Below are positions 1 to 10,488 of a stretch of DNA of 64,000 bases, in pieces. Positions within the stretch are counted from its first letter, which is position 1, and every line of letters starts with the position of its first letter. This DNA comes from Ypsolopha sequella (Eukaryota > Arthropoda > Insecta > Lepidoptera > Ypsolophidae). A model generated the notes under the pieces. That model saw nothing but the letters and a program-made list of their open reading frames with translations, was not told the DNA's origin and ran no database searches. The position numbers were made by a program, and so were the translations under genes. The stretch spans positions 4,898,001 to 4,962,000 of the forward strand of contig OW203991.1 in NCBI GenBank assembly GCA_934047225.1, in the 5' to 3' direction.

Positions 1-199
1 TATATTTTTTGCAAACACCCGGTTATAGATACAAAAATATCAAAATACATTTTAAAAATACGGTTGTGAATAAAGACAAAGACAGTGCAGTGACAAGTTT
101 ATGGTGAATCATCTACCACGCATATCGAGGTCGACGACCAAGCATCACGCATAAGATATTGTAACAGCCAAAGCACTTATTTCGCAAACATTTCAAGGT

Positions 200-279
200 A
201 GCCGAGTGGCCGAGAGGTTAAGCCGTCTAAGAATACGATTCTTATTTACCGAAAGAGCACTGGTTCGATCCTAGGCAGA
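200..279 (+). other. tRNA-like sequence (pol III A and B boxes; pseudo-tRNA or SINE head)
   Basis: Seen: an A-box-like TGGCCGAGAGGTTAAGCC from 207, a 5-bp anticodon stem (228-232 with 240-244) closing a 7-nt loop with ACG at 235-237, and a B-box GGTTCGATCC at 262-271 with a canonical TTCGATC T-loop. The long segment between the anticodon and T arms resembles the variable arm of Ser/Leu-type tRNAs. The acceptor arms do not pair and only four T-stem pairs form, so it is unlikely to be a working tRNA. It lies about 190 bp upstream of a LINE ORF1, so it could be part of that element's 5' UTR or a separate tRNA-derived insertion. Confidence 0.5.
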
Positions 280-468
280 GGAAAATATTTTTCCATTTTA
301 TCATTTTTATTTTTGCTAAACGGAACATACTCTTAGCCCTTTAGCAATATACAAACGTTGCATTGGTATAATTCGATCTGCAAGTCGATCTTACTTTATG
401 ATTGATTACTTTATGGCGTGACGAGGAAATCGGACAACTACAACTTCATCAAGCAAGACGCATAAGAC

Positions 469-1686
469 ATGAATACCTGCAATATTTGTAACTTGTCAGT
501 CAATGAAAAAGACAAACTAATATGTACCAGAAAGATGTGCCAACAGGCCTACCACCTTAAATGTGTTAAATTAACACCTAAAGAAGCAAAAACGCAAAAA
601 AACTGTTGGATTTGTCCTACTTGCAGTACAAACTTATGCTCTGCTTGCAATACTTACATGGAAACGGATGATAAAAATATAAAATGTTCTGTAACGACTT
701 GTTCTCAAACTTACCACTACCTTTGTGTAGGATTAAATGAGCTAGCTGCTCCAGCCACGCAATCATGGATGTGTCCTAGCTGCAAAGCCAGTCAGCCGAA
801 AGGGGATAATACCAATACACCCGTCAAAACAAATTCTGGCATGGACGAAAACGTAAATATTACAAGGCGCGGTCAGAATAAACAGAAAGACATTTTATCT
901 TCTAATATCTCTATTCACCCAGACGCAGAAAGCTTAGAATCGCAAGTCTCACTCAAGGAAATGCGAGAGCTAAAATGCGTGATCTCCCAATTCAGAATTG
1001 AATTTACATCTATGCAAGAACAACTGAGAGCGTTTACTGATGACATGAAGAAATGCAATTCTAATTTCGAAGATTTCACAAACAAGTTCAAAACAATGGA
1101 GACTCGCTTGGAAAGTATTGAGTTACGTGAAAAGGTGTATACTGAACGTATAGAATATCTAGAGAGGACCATAGAAACCCTTGAACAAGCTGAGGTCAAC
1201 AATGAGATAGAGATAAGTGGTATCCCAGAAAATCCTAAAGAAAATTTGTCTCATATTGTAAAACTAGTCGGCGTGAAAATAGGAGTCCCACTAGAAGACA
1301 GCGACATTAACCATATTCGTCGCGTAGGTATCAAGCGCAAAGACATTGAGTCACCAAGGATTATTGTGCTCAACCTGACTAGGCGTACTCATAAATATCA
1401 GTTACTAAAGGCTGCGAGAGTTCGTCGAGGTCTCAGCAGTAAGGACTTGGATCAGTTCAACACCGAGACAAAAATCTTTTTAAATGAACGCCTCACCAAG
1501 AAGAAGCGTATACTATTCCGAGAAACTCGTTCATTAGCAAAAGAGAACTGCTTTAAGTGGTGCTGGACAAATGATGGAAATATCTTGCTTCGAAAATATG
1601 ATAATTCGAGAATTATAAGGATTTATGGAAAAGAAGATTATGAACGTGTTTTTTATCATGAATCAAATCCTGCTGCTGGTGTATAG
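469..1686 (+). CDS. LINE-A ORF1: double PHD-like zinc finger, coiled coil and FP/RRM-like RNA-binding protein
   Basis: Seen in 405 residues: two tandem C4-H-C3 fingers with matched spacing. The first uses C4, C7, C19, C24, H29, C32, C49 and C52; the second uses C57, C60, C73, C78, H83, C86, C102 and C105. A helical coiled-coil segment spans about residues 160-245, followed by a segment beginning NNEIEISGIPE and a basic tail with FLNERLTKKKR and FKWCW. That tail matches the FP (baculovirus FP25-like) and L1-ORF1-like RRM/CTD family. PHD fingers in ORF1 are known in CR1/L2-group LINEs. The inferred role is nucleic-acid binding and chaperoning of the element RNA in the RNP. An overlapping ORF at 1625-2023 has no recognisable domain. 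The ORF is intact with a normal stop. Confidence 0.85.
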   Translation: MNTCNICNLSVNEKDKLICTRKMCQQAYHLKCVKLTPKEAKTQKNCWICPTCSTNLCSACNTYMETDDKNIKCSVTTCSQTYHYLCVGLNELAAPATQSWMCPSCKASQPKGDNTNTPVKTNSGMDENVNITRRGQNKQKDILSSNISIHPDAESLESQVSLKEMRELKCVISQFRIEFTSMQEQLRAFTDDMKKCNSNFEDFTNKFKTMETRLESIELREKVYTERIEYLERTIETLEQAEVNNEIEISGIPENPKENLSHIVKLVGVKIGVPLEDSDINHIRRVGIKRKDIESPRIIVLNLTRRTHKYQLLKAARVRRGLSSKDLDQFNTETKIFLNERLTKKKRILFRETRSLAKENCFKWCWTNDGNILLRKYDNSRIIRIYGKEDYERVFYHESNPAAGV

Positions 1687-2003
1687 TTGGATTAATTTGT
1701 TTAAAGATTATGCAATAAGTCAATATTCTGATAGTATGAGTCTAATTGTGTGTGGTTGTTGTTGTGTCTCTCATGTTCTTTTGTTAGTTATTAAGCTGTC
1801 TAGTCCGTGTTATAAAATTCTACTCCTTACTTTCATAAAAAATCGTTCATTTCAATTATATTTCACAAACGTGAATAACACTATTAAACGATCGTTATCA
1901 TTACGTAGGTATTTTGCATTTAAGACATTGGTTGCGAATGTCCCCATGGTTATTTTGCATTATCATCGATTTTTAAACCGTAAAATTCACATATTACATT
2001 ATA

Positions 2004-4952
2004 ATGTTACCAGAGATGGTTAGTAATAGGAATAATGATTTAATTGAACTAATAGAGGGGAATGCTCCTTACCAATGTCACCGAGTGCAATACGTAGAAG
2101 AGTGTAAAAATTACGTGAAGAATACTTCTGATTTGATTATCGTTCATATGAATATAAGAAGCTCGAACGAAAACTTTGATGATTTTTGTGTAGTGCTTCA
2201 AAGATTAAATATGAATGCGGATATCGTGGTACTCACCGAATGCTGGCTACATACGAAATCTCACACCCCTAAAAACATAACCGGCTACACGCGTTATAGT
2301 TCAACTATTTATGCCCAGCACAGTGATGGCGTCCTTGTGTATCTTAAGAATGGATTAGTTTTAAAGGTCGATGAGTTACAGCTTGACGACGCTAATTGCC
2401 TTAGGATAAAATCGGATAACGACCTTGCAGTTTTCTGTATTTATAGATCTCCATCAGAGCGCAATATTGAAAAATTCTTAAACTCCCTCGAGTCAGAATT
2501 AAGTAAAATATCTAATTGCAACAATATAATCATAGTGGGCGATATTAACATCGATCTGGTTGTCGAAAACAATGATTACAGAGCTTTTGAATATGAAGGT
2601 GTTCTAGCGAGGCTGGGTATTGTTTCGACAACAAGGTTGCAAACAAGGGAAAAGGCTTGCTTAGACCATGTCATGGCTAAATCCAAAAAAGATATTACAA
2701 CTGTAGTATGTGAAGCAACCACAACTGATCATTCATGTGTGGTGTGCATTCTAGATAAATTTAACCCTAAAACAAACAAACCAACAAAATTTAGAAGCAT
2801 TGTTGACTATGAAAATCTTACAGAGGAAATTAAGACTATGACATGGGACCATGTTCTATGTAACATGGACGTTAATGAGTCCACAAATATTCTAACGGCA
2901 GAACTGATGACTTTACTAAAAAAACACACCCGAATTAAGAAAATCAACCGTAAACTTCAAAATATAAAACCTTGGATTACCACCTCCCTTGTTAAATGTA
3001 TTTTAAAAAGAGATAAAATGCACATGGAGTCTAAAAAACGACCAAATGATGATAAACTGCGAGAAAATTACAAAAAATATAGAAATATTTGCAAAAAGAC
3101 AGTTGCAACAGCAAAAGACCTGTATTTTGAATGTAAAATTAATCAAAATATTAAAAACCCACGTGCTACTTGGAAAATTATTAAAGAAGCAACGCACTCA
3201 CAACAAACGAATAAACAGTCTGCATTACTTTCTGGTCTCTCTGGCGTCTATAACAAATATTTTAATGATGTTGGTGTTTTGCTTGCTGAGGGAACCATAA
3301 ATAGATTAAACTTACATGAAGATAATCTAATAAGAGAATGTCCCACTAAGAAAAATCAGCCCCTTGTTACAATGTTTTTCGAACCAACGGATGCTATTGA
3401 GGTAGAAAGAATAGTAAGGCAATTAAAATCTAGTAGTGCACCAGGATGGGACGGCATAACTAATGAACTTTTGAAAAAAGTTATTAAATTCATAGCCGAG
3501 CCGCTGGTCCACATCATAAATTTAAGCATGTCAACTGGATTAGTCCCAAAATGCTTCAAAAAAGGTATTATTTCCCCTATACACAAAACTGGATGCCAAG
3601 AAGACATTCAAAATTATCGACCAATAACTTTACTACCGGCAATGTCTAAAATACTGGAAAAAATTATCAAGAAGCGATTAACATACTTCCTTGAAAAGCA
3701 TCAACTCATAGCAGATAACCAGTATGGGTTCCAGTCAAAAAAATCTGTGACTGATGCAGTTGATAATGTTGTCAACAATCTTTCAAGTAAGCTAGACGAC
3801 GGAAAACACTGCATTGGAGTTTTTCTAGACTTGGCAAAGGCCTTTGATACCGTGTCCATTCCACTGTTACTTAAGAAACTGGAAGGTTTTGGTGTCAGAG
3901 GCCTTACGCATGATTGGTTCAGAAGCTACCTAGAGGATCGGACCCAACAAATTAAAGTTAATAAAGAGATAAGTTCCGAACTAAACATTAGATACGGCGT
4001 TCCTCAGGGTAGTGTACTGGGTCCTGTACTATTCTTGATATATATAGATGCTCTAGCTAGACTTGACATTGAGGGTGGCGTTGTTTGCTTCGCTGATGAT
4101 ACGGTTATAACTTGCTCTGCCGATACCTGGGAAGAAGCTGCGTCCAAGGCGAATGCTAGTTTAAAAAAGGTAAAAAATTGGCTTGATCATAACCTTCTTA
4201 CACTTAATTGTGATAAAACAAAATACATCTGTTTCCAAAAAACATACCATAGAGTTCCACCTGATTTTTTGAAGCTAAGGGTGTGTGACTGTGCAGTTAC
4301 TTCTTGTGTACTGTGCGCATGCCCTGTACTTGAAAGAGCTACGCAAATCAAATACTTGGGCGTAATAGTGGATGAGAAACTCTCATGGGAGCCAAATATA
4401 AAACTGCTCAGTGGACGGATTAGGAAATTGATGTACTTTTTCAAAACTATTCGAAGTTTCACTAGTGAGAAATTGAAAAAGACTGTGTATTTTGCAATGT
4501 GTCAGAGTTTGCTATTATATTGCATCACGGCCTGGGGCGGGGCTACAAAGACAAATATGCTTCCTTTGGAGAGGGCACAAAGGATGGTCCTCAAGGTCAT
4601 GCTCAACAAACCTTTTACGTATAGCACACACCTCTTGTATCGGGAATCTAAAGTACTAACTGTCAGACAGCTTTACATTTTGACGTCAGTGCTTTCAATA
4701 ACAAAAACCTGTCCCCCAGCAACTGATCAAGGCTTTTCAACAAGGCGACCCCCAACGGCCTTAGTACCCTTTCAAAACACATCCTTTGGCCAAAGATTTG
4801 GGTTATTTCAAAAGCCTCGACTATTAAATACTATAAATAAGGCTATAAAGTTGTACCAATATCCGAATAACAAATTCAAAAACATAATAAACAGCTTTCT
4901 GATAGAAAAAGACTACGAACAAACTGAATCATTAATGATCGTCATAAAATAA
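2004..4952 (+). CDS. LINE-A ORF2: APE-type endonuclease and reverse transcriptase
   Basis: 982 residues, intact. The N-terminal apurinic-like endonuclease shows N50 (MNIRSS), E79 (LTECW), D180/N182 (GDINID) and D242-H243 (DHSCV). The reverse transcriptase shows APGWDG and NYRPITLL ahead of QYGFQ, then FLDLAKAFD with its Asp near residue 614, GVPQGS near 664-670 and the catalytic FADD at about 696-699. A C-terminal region of about 250 residues follows the palm, as usual in this group. The chosen ATG at 2004 lies just upstream of the endonuclease; ORF1 ends 317 bp earlier. In this family ORF2 performs target-primed reverse transcription at a nicked chromosomal site. No stop or frameshift is present, so activity is plausible. 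Confidence 0.92.
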   Translation: MLPEMVSNRNNDLIELIEGNAPYQCHRVQYVEECKNYVKNTSDLIIVHMNIRSSNENFDDFCVVLQRLNMNADIVVLTECWLHTKSHTPKNITGYTRYSSTIYAQHSDGVLVYLKNGLVLKVDELQLDDANCLRIKSDNDLAVFCIYRSPSERNIEKFLNSLESELSKISNCNNIIIVGDINIDLVVENNDYRAFEYEGVLARLGIVSTTRLQTREKACLDHVMAKSKKDITTVVCEATTTDHSCVVCILDKFNPKTNKPTKFRSIVDYENLTEEIKTMTWDHVLCNMDVNESTNILTAELMTLLKKHTRIKKINRKLQNIKPWITTSLVKCILKRDKMHMESKKRPNDDKLRENYKKYRNICKKTVATAKDLYFECKINQNIKNPRATWKIIKEATHSQQTNKQSALLSGLSGVYNKYFNDVGVLLAEGTINRLNLHEDNLIRECPTKKNQPLVTMFFEPTDAIEVERIVRQLKSSSAPGWDGITNELLKKVIKFIAEPLVHIINLSMSTGLVPKCFKKGIISPIHKTGCQEDIQNYRPITLLPAMSKILEKIIKKRLTYFLEKHQLIADNQYGFQSKKSVTDAVDNVVNNLSSKLDDGKHCIGVFLDLAKAFDTVSIPLLLKKLEGFGVRGLTHDWFRSYLEDRTQQIKVNKEISSELNIRYGVPQGSVLGPVLFLIYIDALARLDIEGGVVCFADDTVITCSADTWEEAASKANASLKKVKNWLDHNLLTLNCDKTKYICFQKTYHRVPPDFLKLRVCDCAVTSCVLCACPVLERATQIKYLGVIVDEKLSWEPNIKLLSGRIRKLMYFFKTIRSFTSEKLKKTVYFAMCQSLLLYCITAWGGATKTNMLPLERAQRMVLKVMLNKPFTYSTHLLYRESKVLTVRQLYILTSVLSITKTCPPATDQGFSTRRPPTALVPFQNTSFGQRFGLFQKPRLLNTINKAIKLYQYPNNKFKNIINSFLIEKDYEQTESLMIVIK

Positions 4953-5370
4953 GAAAATGGCTAGATATGAAATATAAGGTTTTATTTAGGATTTTTATTT
5001 TTTATTATTATTTATCACTTATCATATAGTCACGATGTGAATATTGAAATTATTGTTAATTACTTATAAATTTCTAATTTCTAAATGTTAATTTTAATTC
5101 TACTTTGTGTTATCAGATGTATAAAAATTTAAATAATGCATGTTTAGTTTTAGTTCTAGTTGTTAATATATAATGTTGCATGTAAATGTAAATTTCTCAA
5201 CTTAAAATGTAATGTTATGATTAGGTTTATGATTGCCGATGTATCAAAATTTCAATTATATTTATTTTATGTGGACCTTTACCCTGAGAGGCGGGTTTTT
5301 TTCTCAGTTCAGGGTAAATTTAATTTAATACTTCATTATTGATACTGCTTTTTTATGAGGATAATAAATA

Positions 5371-5394
5371 ATTTGTATTTGTATTTGTATTTTT
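5371..5394 (+). repeat. ATTTGT-type terminal repeats of LINE-A
   Basis: Three to four tandem ATTTGT-like hexamers follow the 3' UTR and mark the 3' end of LINE-A. They are typical of the microsatellite-like tails of CR1/L2-group LINEs. Confidence 0.7.
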
Positions 5395-5928
5395 AGATTT
5401 GGTTGTCAAACGCCCATTTTAACGTTCCGTTTTCGCCTTTTATCTGATTTGAGGTAAAAAACAATTTTTATTAATTTCTCGAAAAATGTGCATTACCTTT
5501 TAATAAGTGTGGTAGCGTTATAATCTGGGACCCCATCTCTACCAGCTTTAATCACTTTCACCCCCATACAACTGCCAAACGATACTAAATCCAACCCAAA
5601 ACCGCTTTTGATGTTGTAATTTCCTTATTGTAGTAGATATAAATATTTTTCAGGAAATCATTTCTCATTGTAATTTAGTTCTTAATTCGAGGAATCTACC
5701 CCTTGAGATAAAACAAACGCCAAAACACCGTTTTACTGTAAATTTTTAACGTTATTGCTGAAGTTTAAAATATACTTAAGTAAAAAAATATTTATTTTTT
5801 AAGCCGTTTACAATAACTAATATACAATGAGACCCTGGTTTAAGCTAAAGGTAACCTGAGATTCAGAGATCCCGCGCTTCCTCTCGGAAGTTCTTTATAA
5901 TTTATCTTGTTCAACAATTATACCACAG
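5395..5928. other. No gene seen: intron of serine protease gene A
   Basis: AT-rich sequence without a supported ORF. It ends in the splice acceptor ACCACAG before the exon at 5929. The polypyrimidine tract is weak (TTCTTTATAATTTATCTTGTT). Confidence 0.5.
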
Positions 5929-6080
5929 CAAACGGGCCGCGACCAAGAGTCGAGTTTCTTGAAATTCGTCGAACAGGAGATCATATCTCGGGAAGACTGT
6001 GAGATGTTTCTGAATCAACATTCTTCAGGCATGATCTGTGCAAAAAGTGTATACGCCAGTATTACGGAGCGACCTGCGAG
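5929..6080 (+). CDS. Serine protease gene A, penultimate exon (partial gene)
   Basis: 152 bp between a CAG acceptor (5926-5928) and a strong GTAAGT donor (6081). The open frame reads ...KFVEQEIISREDCEMFLN... and then SSGMICAK. The ISREDC and GMICA blocks are the C168 and C182 disulfide region of chymotrypsin-fold proteases. The exon starts in phase 0 and ends two bases into a codon; the exon at 20642 supplies the missing base and continues directly into GDSG. Exons for the catalytic His and Asp must lie upstream of the window. The frame is open and the splice sites are good, so it is likely an expressed gene, possibly midgut or haemolymph. I cannot name an orthologue. Confidence 0.8.
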
Positions 6081-6680
6081 GTAAGTGTGTTTTAATTAAA
6101 TATTTGAAAAGCAATCTCTCTTTTTTTAACGGGACATTTTTATTTGCAACTCAAAAATACCATTTTGCACACTAAATTTGCCATCAAAAATCCTTGAGCG
6201 CAAAAGCGAGCCGGTAGGTTAGGTACGTTTTACTATTTTTAGTGTGCAAGTCAGTATTTTTTTGATGTGTAAAATAGTATTCTTTTTCCTTCTTTTTTTT
6301 TCCTTTCATCACTACCCTGTGCTGTGCGAAAGAGACCGCTGCCTGTTCAGCGGCACAGTATAAAGAAGTAGACATTATTCTATCTTCATACAATACAAAC
6401 GGACTGAAACGAGCCCCTCCCAAAACTCGGTTCAACTCAGTAACTTCAACGCAGTCGCACCGAAGTTACGCACGGACGTTGCCGCGTTGACAATCTAAAC
6501 CGATCCCGCACAATTTTGTAAGTTATGGCACGAAATTATAGAATATGTTGTACATTATATGCATAGAACACATTTAATTATATGGCTGTTTAAATATAGC
6601 TCTATCGGACCGAGAACTGACATTTTTAGATTATCAACTCAGCCGGCAGGGTAAGACTAAACAAATAAATTATTTTTTAA
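6081..6680. other. No gene seen: start of the 14.6 kb intron of gene A
   Basis: Holds the donor site and AT-rich sequence, with no coding region that I can support. The short open frames here match nothing recognisable. Confidence 0.45.
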
Positions 6681-7418
6681 ATTTACAGGAAAGATACACA
6701 TTGTGATAATGTCATTAACGCGTCATCGCGGTATCCAGAACCACACAAACACGCTACGTTTCACTCATTTGTACACAGATTATTAAGTATCCCTATGGAA
6801 AAAAGCTCTTTCGATACCGAGTTGAAAACGATAAAACAGATTGCAGTAAATAATGGCTATAAACCACAACTAATTGACAACATTTTAAAGAAAAAGCAAA
6901 TCCGTTTGACAAGAAAAATGCTATACAATGAGACCAAAATTGAAGCGAATAACAAGCACAGATGGGTAAAAATCCCTTATTTAGGTAAAATTTCAAATAA
7001 ATTAAAAAAACGCCTAGACAACACCCAGAGAAAAACGGCATCATACAACCCAACCACGCTTAAGAATATTATATGCAACAACAAAGATAAAACCACAAGA
7101 CAAGACCAATGCGGAGTGTATAGCCTCACATGTAATACTTGTAAGGGTATATACGTAGGACAGACAGGCAGGAAACTCAAGATCAAGATTAGAGAACACA
7201 TAGCAAGCTGGAAAAAGAAAGATAACAAGTCAACCTTCGGCAATCACCTGAGTTCACAAGAGCATGACTTCAATCCGCAAACGGGCTTTAAATGATTGCA
7301 TAGATGCAAGAAAAGAAGGAAAATGAATGCCCTCGAAGCTCTAGAAGTAAATAGACATAGAGACATAGATCCTAATTCACTAATAAATGACCAAACTTGC
7401 TTGTCCACTTCCCCATGA
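6681..7418 (+). pseudogene. Penelope-like element fragment: RT C-terminus plus GIY-YIG endonuclease
   Basis: From a TAA at 6678 the frame is open through HATFHSFVHRLLSIPM, which fits the end of a Penelope RT. It then reaches the endonuclease signature CGVYSLTCNTCKGIYVGQTG (the GIY-YIG motif) and the catalytic Arg in IKIREH. An in-frame TGA at 7293-7295 follows FNPQTGFK. Beyond it the same frame continues with LHRCKKRRKMNALEALEV and ends at TGA 7416-7418, so the first stop is a point lesion and not the natural end. The element is 5'-truncated with no upstream RT palm. Penelope-like elements prime on DNA nicks made by this endonuclease. The fragment sits in the intron of gene A. Confidence 0.85.
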
Positions 7419-7608
7419 TTAAATTATTTCTGACCGTGTTTAATGTTACTGTTGGTGAAAGGTGCCTGCTCGACAAACGGACACCTTCCAACCAGCAAGA
7501 CAATCACCAGACACACTCACAGGTAGCTGGGCCCTTTTGAGTATACCCGGGACTGGTGATGTCTTGTATACCAGGCCCCCGCTCCGGGCTGAGTAGCAGA
7601 CCGCTAGC

Positions 7609-8051
7609 TCATACAACCGGGAGACGAGAGAGAGTTGTCATGGCTCGTCGCAGAATCGAACCATCGACCAACACCTCTGCGACGCGTGGAGTTCCGTCTC
7701 CGCCAAAAATCAACTTTAATATACGGCCCTGGCGCCAGAACAAGGATGGCAAGTTCACATCCTTCAAAAAAACTAAATCTCCTTTCTTAGGAGGCTCGGT
7801 CCTGTCTGTCCACTTTAGCCTCTGCTGCAACAGAAGCAGATACTGAACCGACCATCGATTCCAGAAGTCCTGGCCCATTTGTTGCAACATTGAAAACGCA
7901 ACAAGCGTGTCGTTCGTTCTCCCATCCAGGGGTATTCCAGGCCAGAAGTGAGGACCTCGAGGTCGTTTAGATCAGGAGACAAGGGACAGAGGGAACGAGA
8001 ATGTAGAACCGCTTCCACTTTACAAAATACAGTGGCAAGCAAGCTCCTCAA
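7609..8051 (-). pseudogene. BEL/Pao pol C-terminus (DUF5641-like), two frames
   Basis: Minus-strand frames read VEAVLHSRSLCPLSPD and then, in a second frame, WNRWSVQYLLLLQQRLKW and PPKKGDLVFLKDVNLP. These match the C-terminal block seen in the intact-looking copy near 17965-18380. The change of frame between the two parts marks a frameshift, so this is a decayed end of pol. Confidence 0.75.
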
Positions 8052-8054
8052 AAG

Positions 8055-8612
8055 TTAAGACCGTTTCCCCAATAACGCGGCGGAGCTGGGTCTTTGCCGA
8101 CTTGACGGCAGCTTCAAAAATCCCCCCCAGTGAGGGCAATTTGGGGGACTGAACCGCCAAGTTACCCCTTTCCAGGCGAAGACTTGACTTAAACTAGCAT
8201 AGTTATTTACAAAAAAATTATCAATATCCTTTAGATAATTAGCAGTACCTTTGTAGTTTGTGCCATTGTCGGAGCGAACAAGTGAAGGTAAACCCCTACG
8301 CGACTCGAAACAATCCAACGCGGCGACGAAGGTCTCCGTAGACAAAGCTGAAACCACTTTCAAGTGGACGGCCTTTGTGGCCAAGCACACAAATAAGCAT
8401 AGGTATGCTTTGACAACCCGAGCGTTGCGAACGGTGGACGGTTTGACTGAGAACGGTCCCGACATGTCAGTACCAACTCCGTCAAAAGGCCTGGAAGGAT
8501 TGATCCGGTCCGCAGGCAGATCACCCATTTGCGGCTGCATGAGAGAGGCTTTAATCCTATAACAAGGGATACAACTGAAAAGCACATTACGAATTACTCG
8601 GCGAGCAGTCAA
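8055..8612 (-). pseudogene. BEL/Pao integrase core fragment
   Basis: Minus-strand frame with GVGTDMSGPFSVKPS (first catalytic Asp), AYLCLFVCLATKAVHLKVVS and LPSLVRSDNGTNYKG (second catalytic Asp). The region of the expected catalytic Glu is frame-disturbed (the end reads SPPNCPHWGGF). It is homologous to the integrase of the full BEL element at 10928-18851 but clearly diverged, so it is another family. Confidence 0.8.
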
Positions 8613-8650
8613 TAGTCAGACGGGTGTGAATGGGTGCAACCTTACTTTAA

Positions 8651-9240
8651 TCATAGTATAATTCGACGAGGCAAAGCCAACTGATTGACTTCCTCCATCG
8701 AGGAGATCAGCTTCAGCCAAGTGTCCAATGGAGGCCCGATGAGCGGCTCGTCCCATGAAACTCCCAGAGTCCAGAGTTGCTGCAGTAGACACTTGGCCGA
8801 GAAGATGACTGGACAGATCCACCCGTTTGGATCAAACATGCGAGCTACCGTAGACAGCACCGTCCTCTTAGTCCAGACCCTTTGTGACTTCAATTCCACC
8901 TGAAACGTGAAAATATCATTGACAGGTTGGTATTTCATTCCTAATACCGCTATCATGTTAGGATCCTCGACGTCCGCAAACAATTTTTGATTCTGTTGTT
9001 GATCCTCCGGAATACCTTCCAACAGATTAGGTTCATTTGAAAGCCATTCCTTAAGTTCATAGCCTCCCATAGCAGGAATGGCAATTAACCCATCCCGCAA
9101 TATGAGAGCCTCCTCAATACTTTGAGCCCCGGTACACACATCATCAACATAGAGATCACGTGCCAACAAAGCAGCCACACGGGCAAAACGGGCCCATTCC
9201 CGCTCCGTCAATTCCAACAAGCACCTAATAGCAATATATA
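8651..9240 (-). pseudogene. BEL/Pao reverse transcriptase fragment
   Basis: Minus-strand frame with LLELTEREWARFARVAALL, then DLYVDDVCTGAQS (catalytic YVDD) and further on TVARMFDPNGWICPV, all typical of Pao-type RT. The frame is open for about 190 residues, then lost near 8650. Upstream palm motifs are absent because the copy ends at the gypsy LTR near 9243. Not functional as found. Confidence 0.82.
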
Positions 9241-9243
9241 GGA

Positions 9244-9454
9244 TGTTTTATAGTCCTATGTCTACTTTGATGTTGGTATTGATAAATAAAGCTGTAGATA
9301 GCTACTTATATCACATTTAATTACTGATATTGTAACAAGATATTATTTCTAAAGCTCAAGACAAGAGTTGACATGAGAAGTCATTTTGTGACGCTATGGA
9401 TGCATTCGTACAAATGTGCATGAAGGTTTTATTTGCGATGGGCGAGTCGCCACA
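9244..9454 (-). repeat. Putative gypsy LTR (about 211 bp)
   Basis: On the minus strand it begins TGTGGCGACTCG just after a purine tract and ends AAAACA, giving TG...CA ends. Only one copy is present, so limits rest on end motifs and on the point where BEL/Pao coding resumes (9243). Confidence 0.5.
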
Positions 9455-9701
9455 CCACCTCCCTAGGAGAAAATTAACCCATACCTAAATAACAACAATC
9501 TTATAATGAAACAGGCGCAAACATAACATTTCTCAACCTCAGATTAGCTAGAATGAATTACATTTAAAAATCACAAAATATTTACAAAATCCTCGAAAGG
9601 CAATTAAATCAAATATAAACAATGATAAAGGGAATAATATTTACAACAACCGTTAAAATATTAGGTAAACCTTACTAACGGGTGGGAACCAAAACAGCAA
9701 A

Positions 9702-10488
9702 TCAAAGGTCGAGAGGAGTCTTGAAACGAACACTCCGTCCCGAACGTGTTATGTAGTTTGGCTTTATGGGTGCTGGGTTAATGGGGTTGGGAACAGGAGC
9801 AGAAACAGGGTCAGCAGAGTTATCAGGTACAAAAGTAGCTGCAGAGGGTGTAGCAGGAGCCGAAGCTGGTGTCGGAATAACCAGTGAACCAGGAGACTCG
9901 GCGTCAACGCAAAGGTATGCCGGTTTTACACGGTCGATGCTGACCTGTACGTTCTGGTCACTAATGACAATAGTGAGCGTCTTATCCCTCCTAGAAACGA
10001 CTTTATAGGGTCCAGTGTAAGGAGGTTTTAAAGAAGGCCTCACCGTATCATCACGCAAAAAAACGTGACTAGAGGACGCCAAGTCCTTGTGAATGAAGAT
10101 AGATTTCCTACCTTGAGCTGACGTAGGAGTGGGCTACAGTTGCGATATACAACGCCTTAACTGTGTGCCAAAGTTAGTCACATCAGTGTGGCGAAATGAA
10201 CTCACCGGGTAGGCACAAAGGTTCCCCGTACAACACATCGGCGGGAGAAACTTGTAAGTTTCCTTAAGAGAAGCACGCATCCCTAACAACACCATGCGCA
10301 GTTTTCAATTGGCGGTGCATACGCTCAACCGACCCGTTCGCATACGGGTGATAACTCATGGTACGAACGCGCTTGGCTGAACAAAGTTGCATTAAAGCCT
10401 GAAAGAGGGCCGACTCAAATTGTCGGCCCTGATCTGTAGTTACCAAGGACATCCTAGTGGTGACTAGGATAAGTACCATTAATTTCAC
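9702..10488 (-). pseudogene. Ty3/gypsy integrase C-terminal half
   Basis: Minus-strand reading gives TTDQGRQFES (second catalytic Asp of the integrase), then MSYHPYANGSVERMHRQLK with the catalytic Glu, then ADVLYGEP and finally GPYKVVSRRDKTLTIVI, a beta-barrel-like C-terminal domain, with a proline/alanine-rich tail. Several stops lie between 10264 and 10082. The order is diagnostic of Ty3/gypsy pol. Broken and 5'-truncated. Confidence 0.82.

Larger units (their letters stand above)
1..5394 (+). mobile_element. LINE-A: near-complete non-LTR retrotransposon, CR1/L2-like
   Basis: Two long intact ORFs (PHD/FP-type ORF1 at 469-1686; endonuclease plus reverse transcriptase ORF2 at 2004-4952) are followed by about 440 bp of AT-rich 3' UTR and a terminal run of ATTTGT-type hexamers at 5371-5394. 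CR1/L2-group elements end in such short tandem repeats rather than poly(A). Both ORFs are open throughout, so this is a young copy. The 5' limit is not visible and may lie outside the window; the tRNA-like sequence at 200-279 falls inside or beside the 5' UTR. Confidence 0.85.
7540..9243 (-). mobile_element. Decayed BEL/Pao retrotransposon fragment (pol only)
   Basis: Read on the minus strand from 9243 to 7540 it encodes, in order, a reverse transcriptase with YVDDV, a DPNGW-type connection region, an integrase core and a DUF5641-like C-terminus. The order is that of BEL/Pao pol, but the frame is broken several times and parts are missing (RNase H to integrase zinc region). The gypsy LTR at 9244 abuts its upstream end, so the gypsy element appears to have inserted into it or replaced its flank. 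Confidence 0.8.

Noticed and set aside
200..279. Functional tRNA-Arg(ACG)
   Set aside because: Acceptor stem does not pair and the arm layout is of the long-variable-arm type, which does not suit tRNA-Arg.
1625..2023. A third ORF between ORF1 and ORF2 of LINE-A
   Set aside because: Overlaps the end of ORF1 in another frame, has no domain, and typical relatives have only two ORFs.
7293..7295. Selenocysteine or readthrough TGA in the Penelope ORF
   Set aside because: No family support for Sec in GIY-YIG enzymes and no SECIS-like structure was noticed; a point mutation is simpler.
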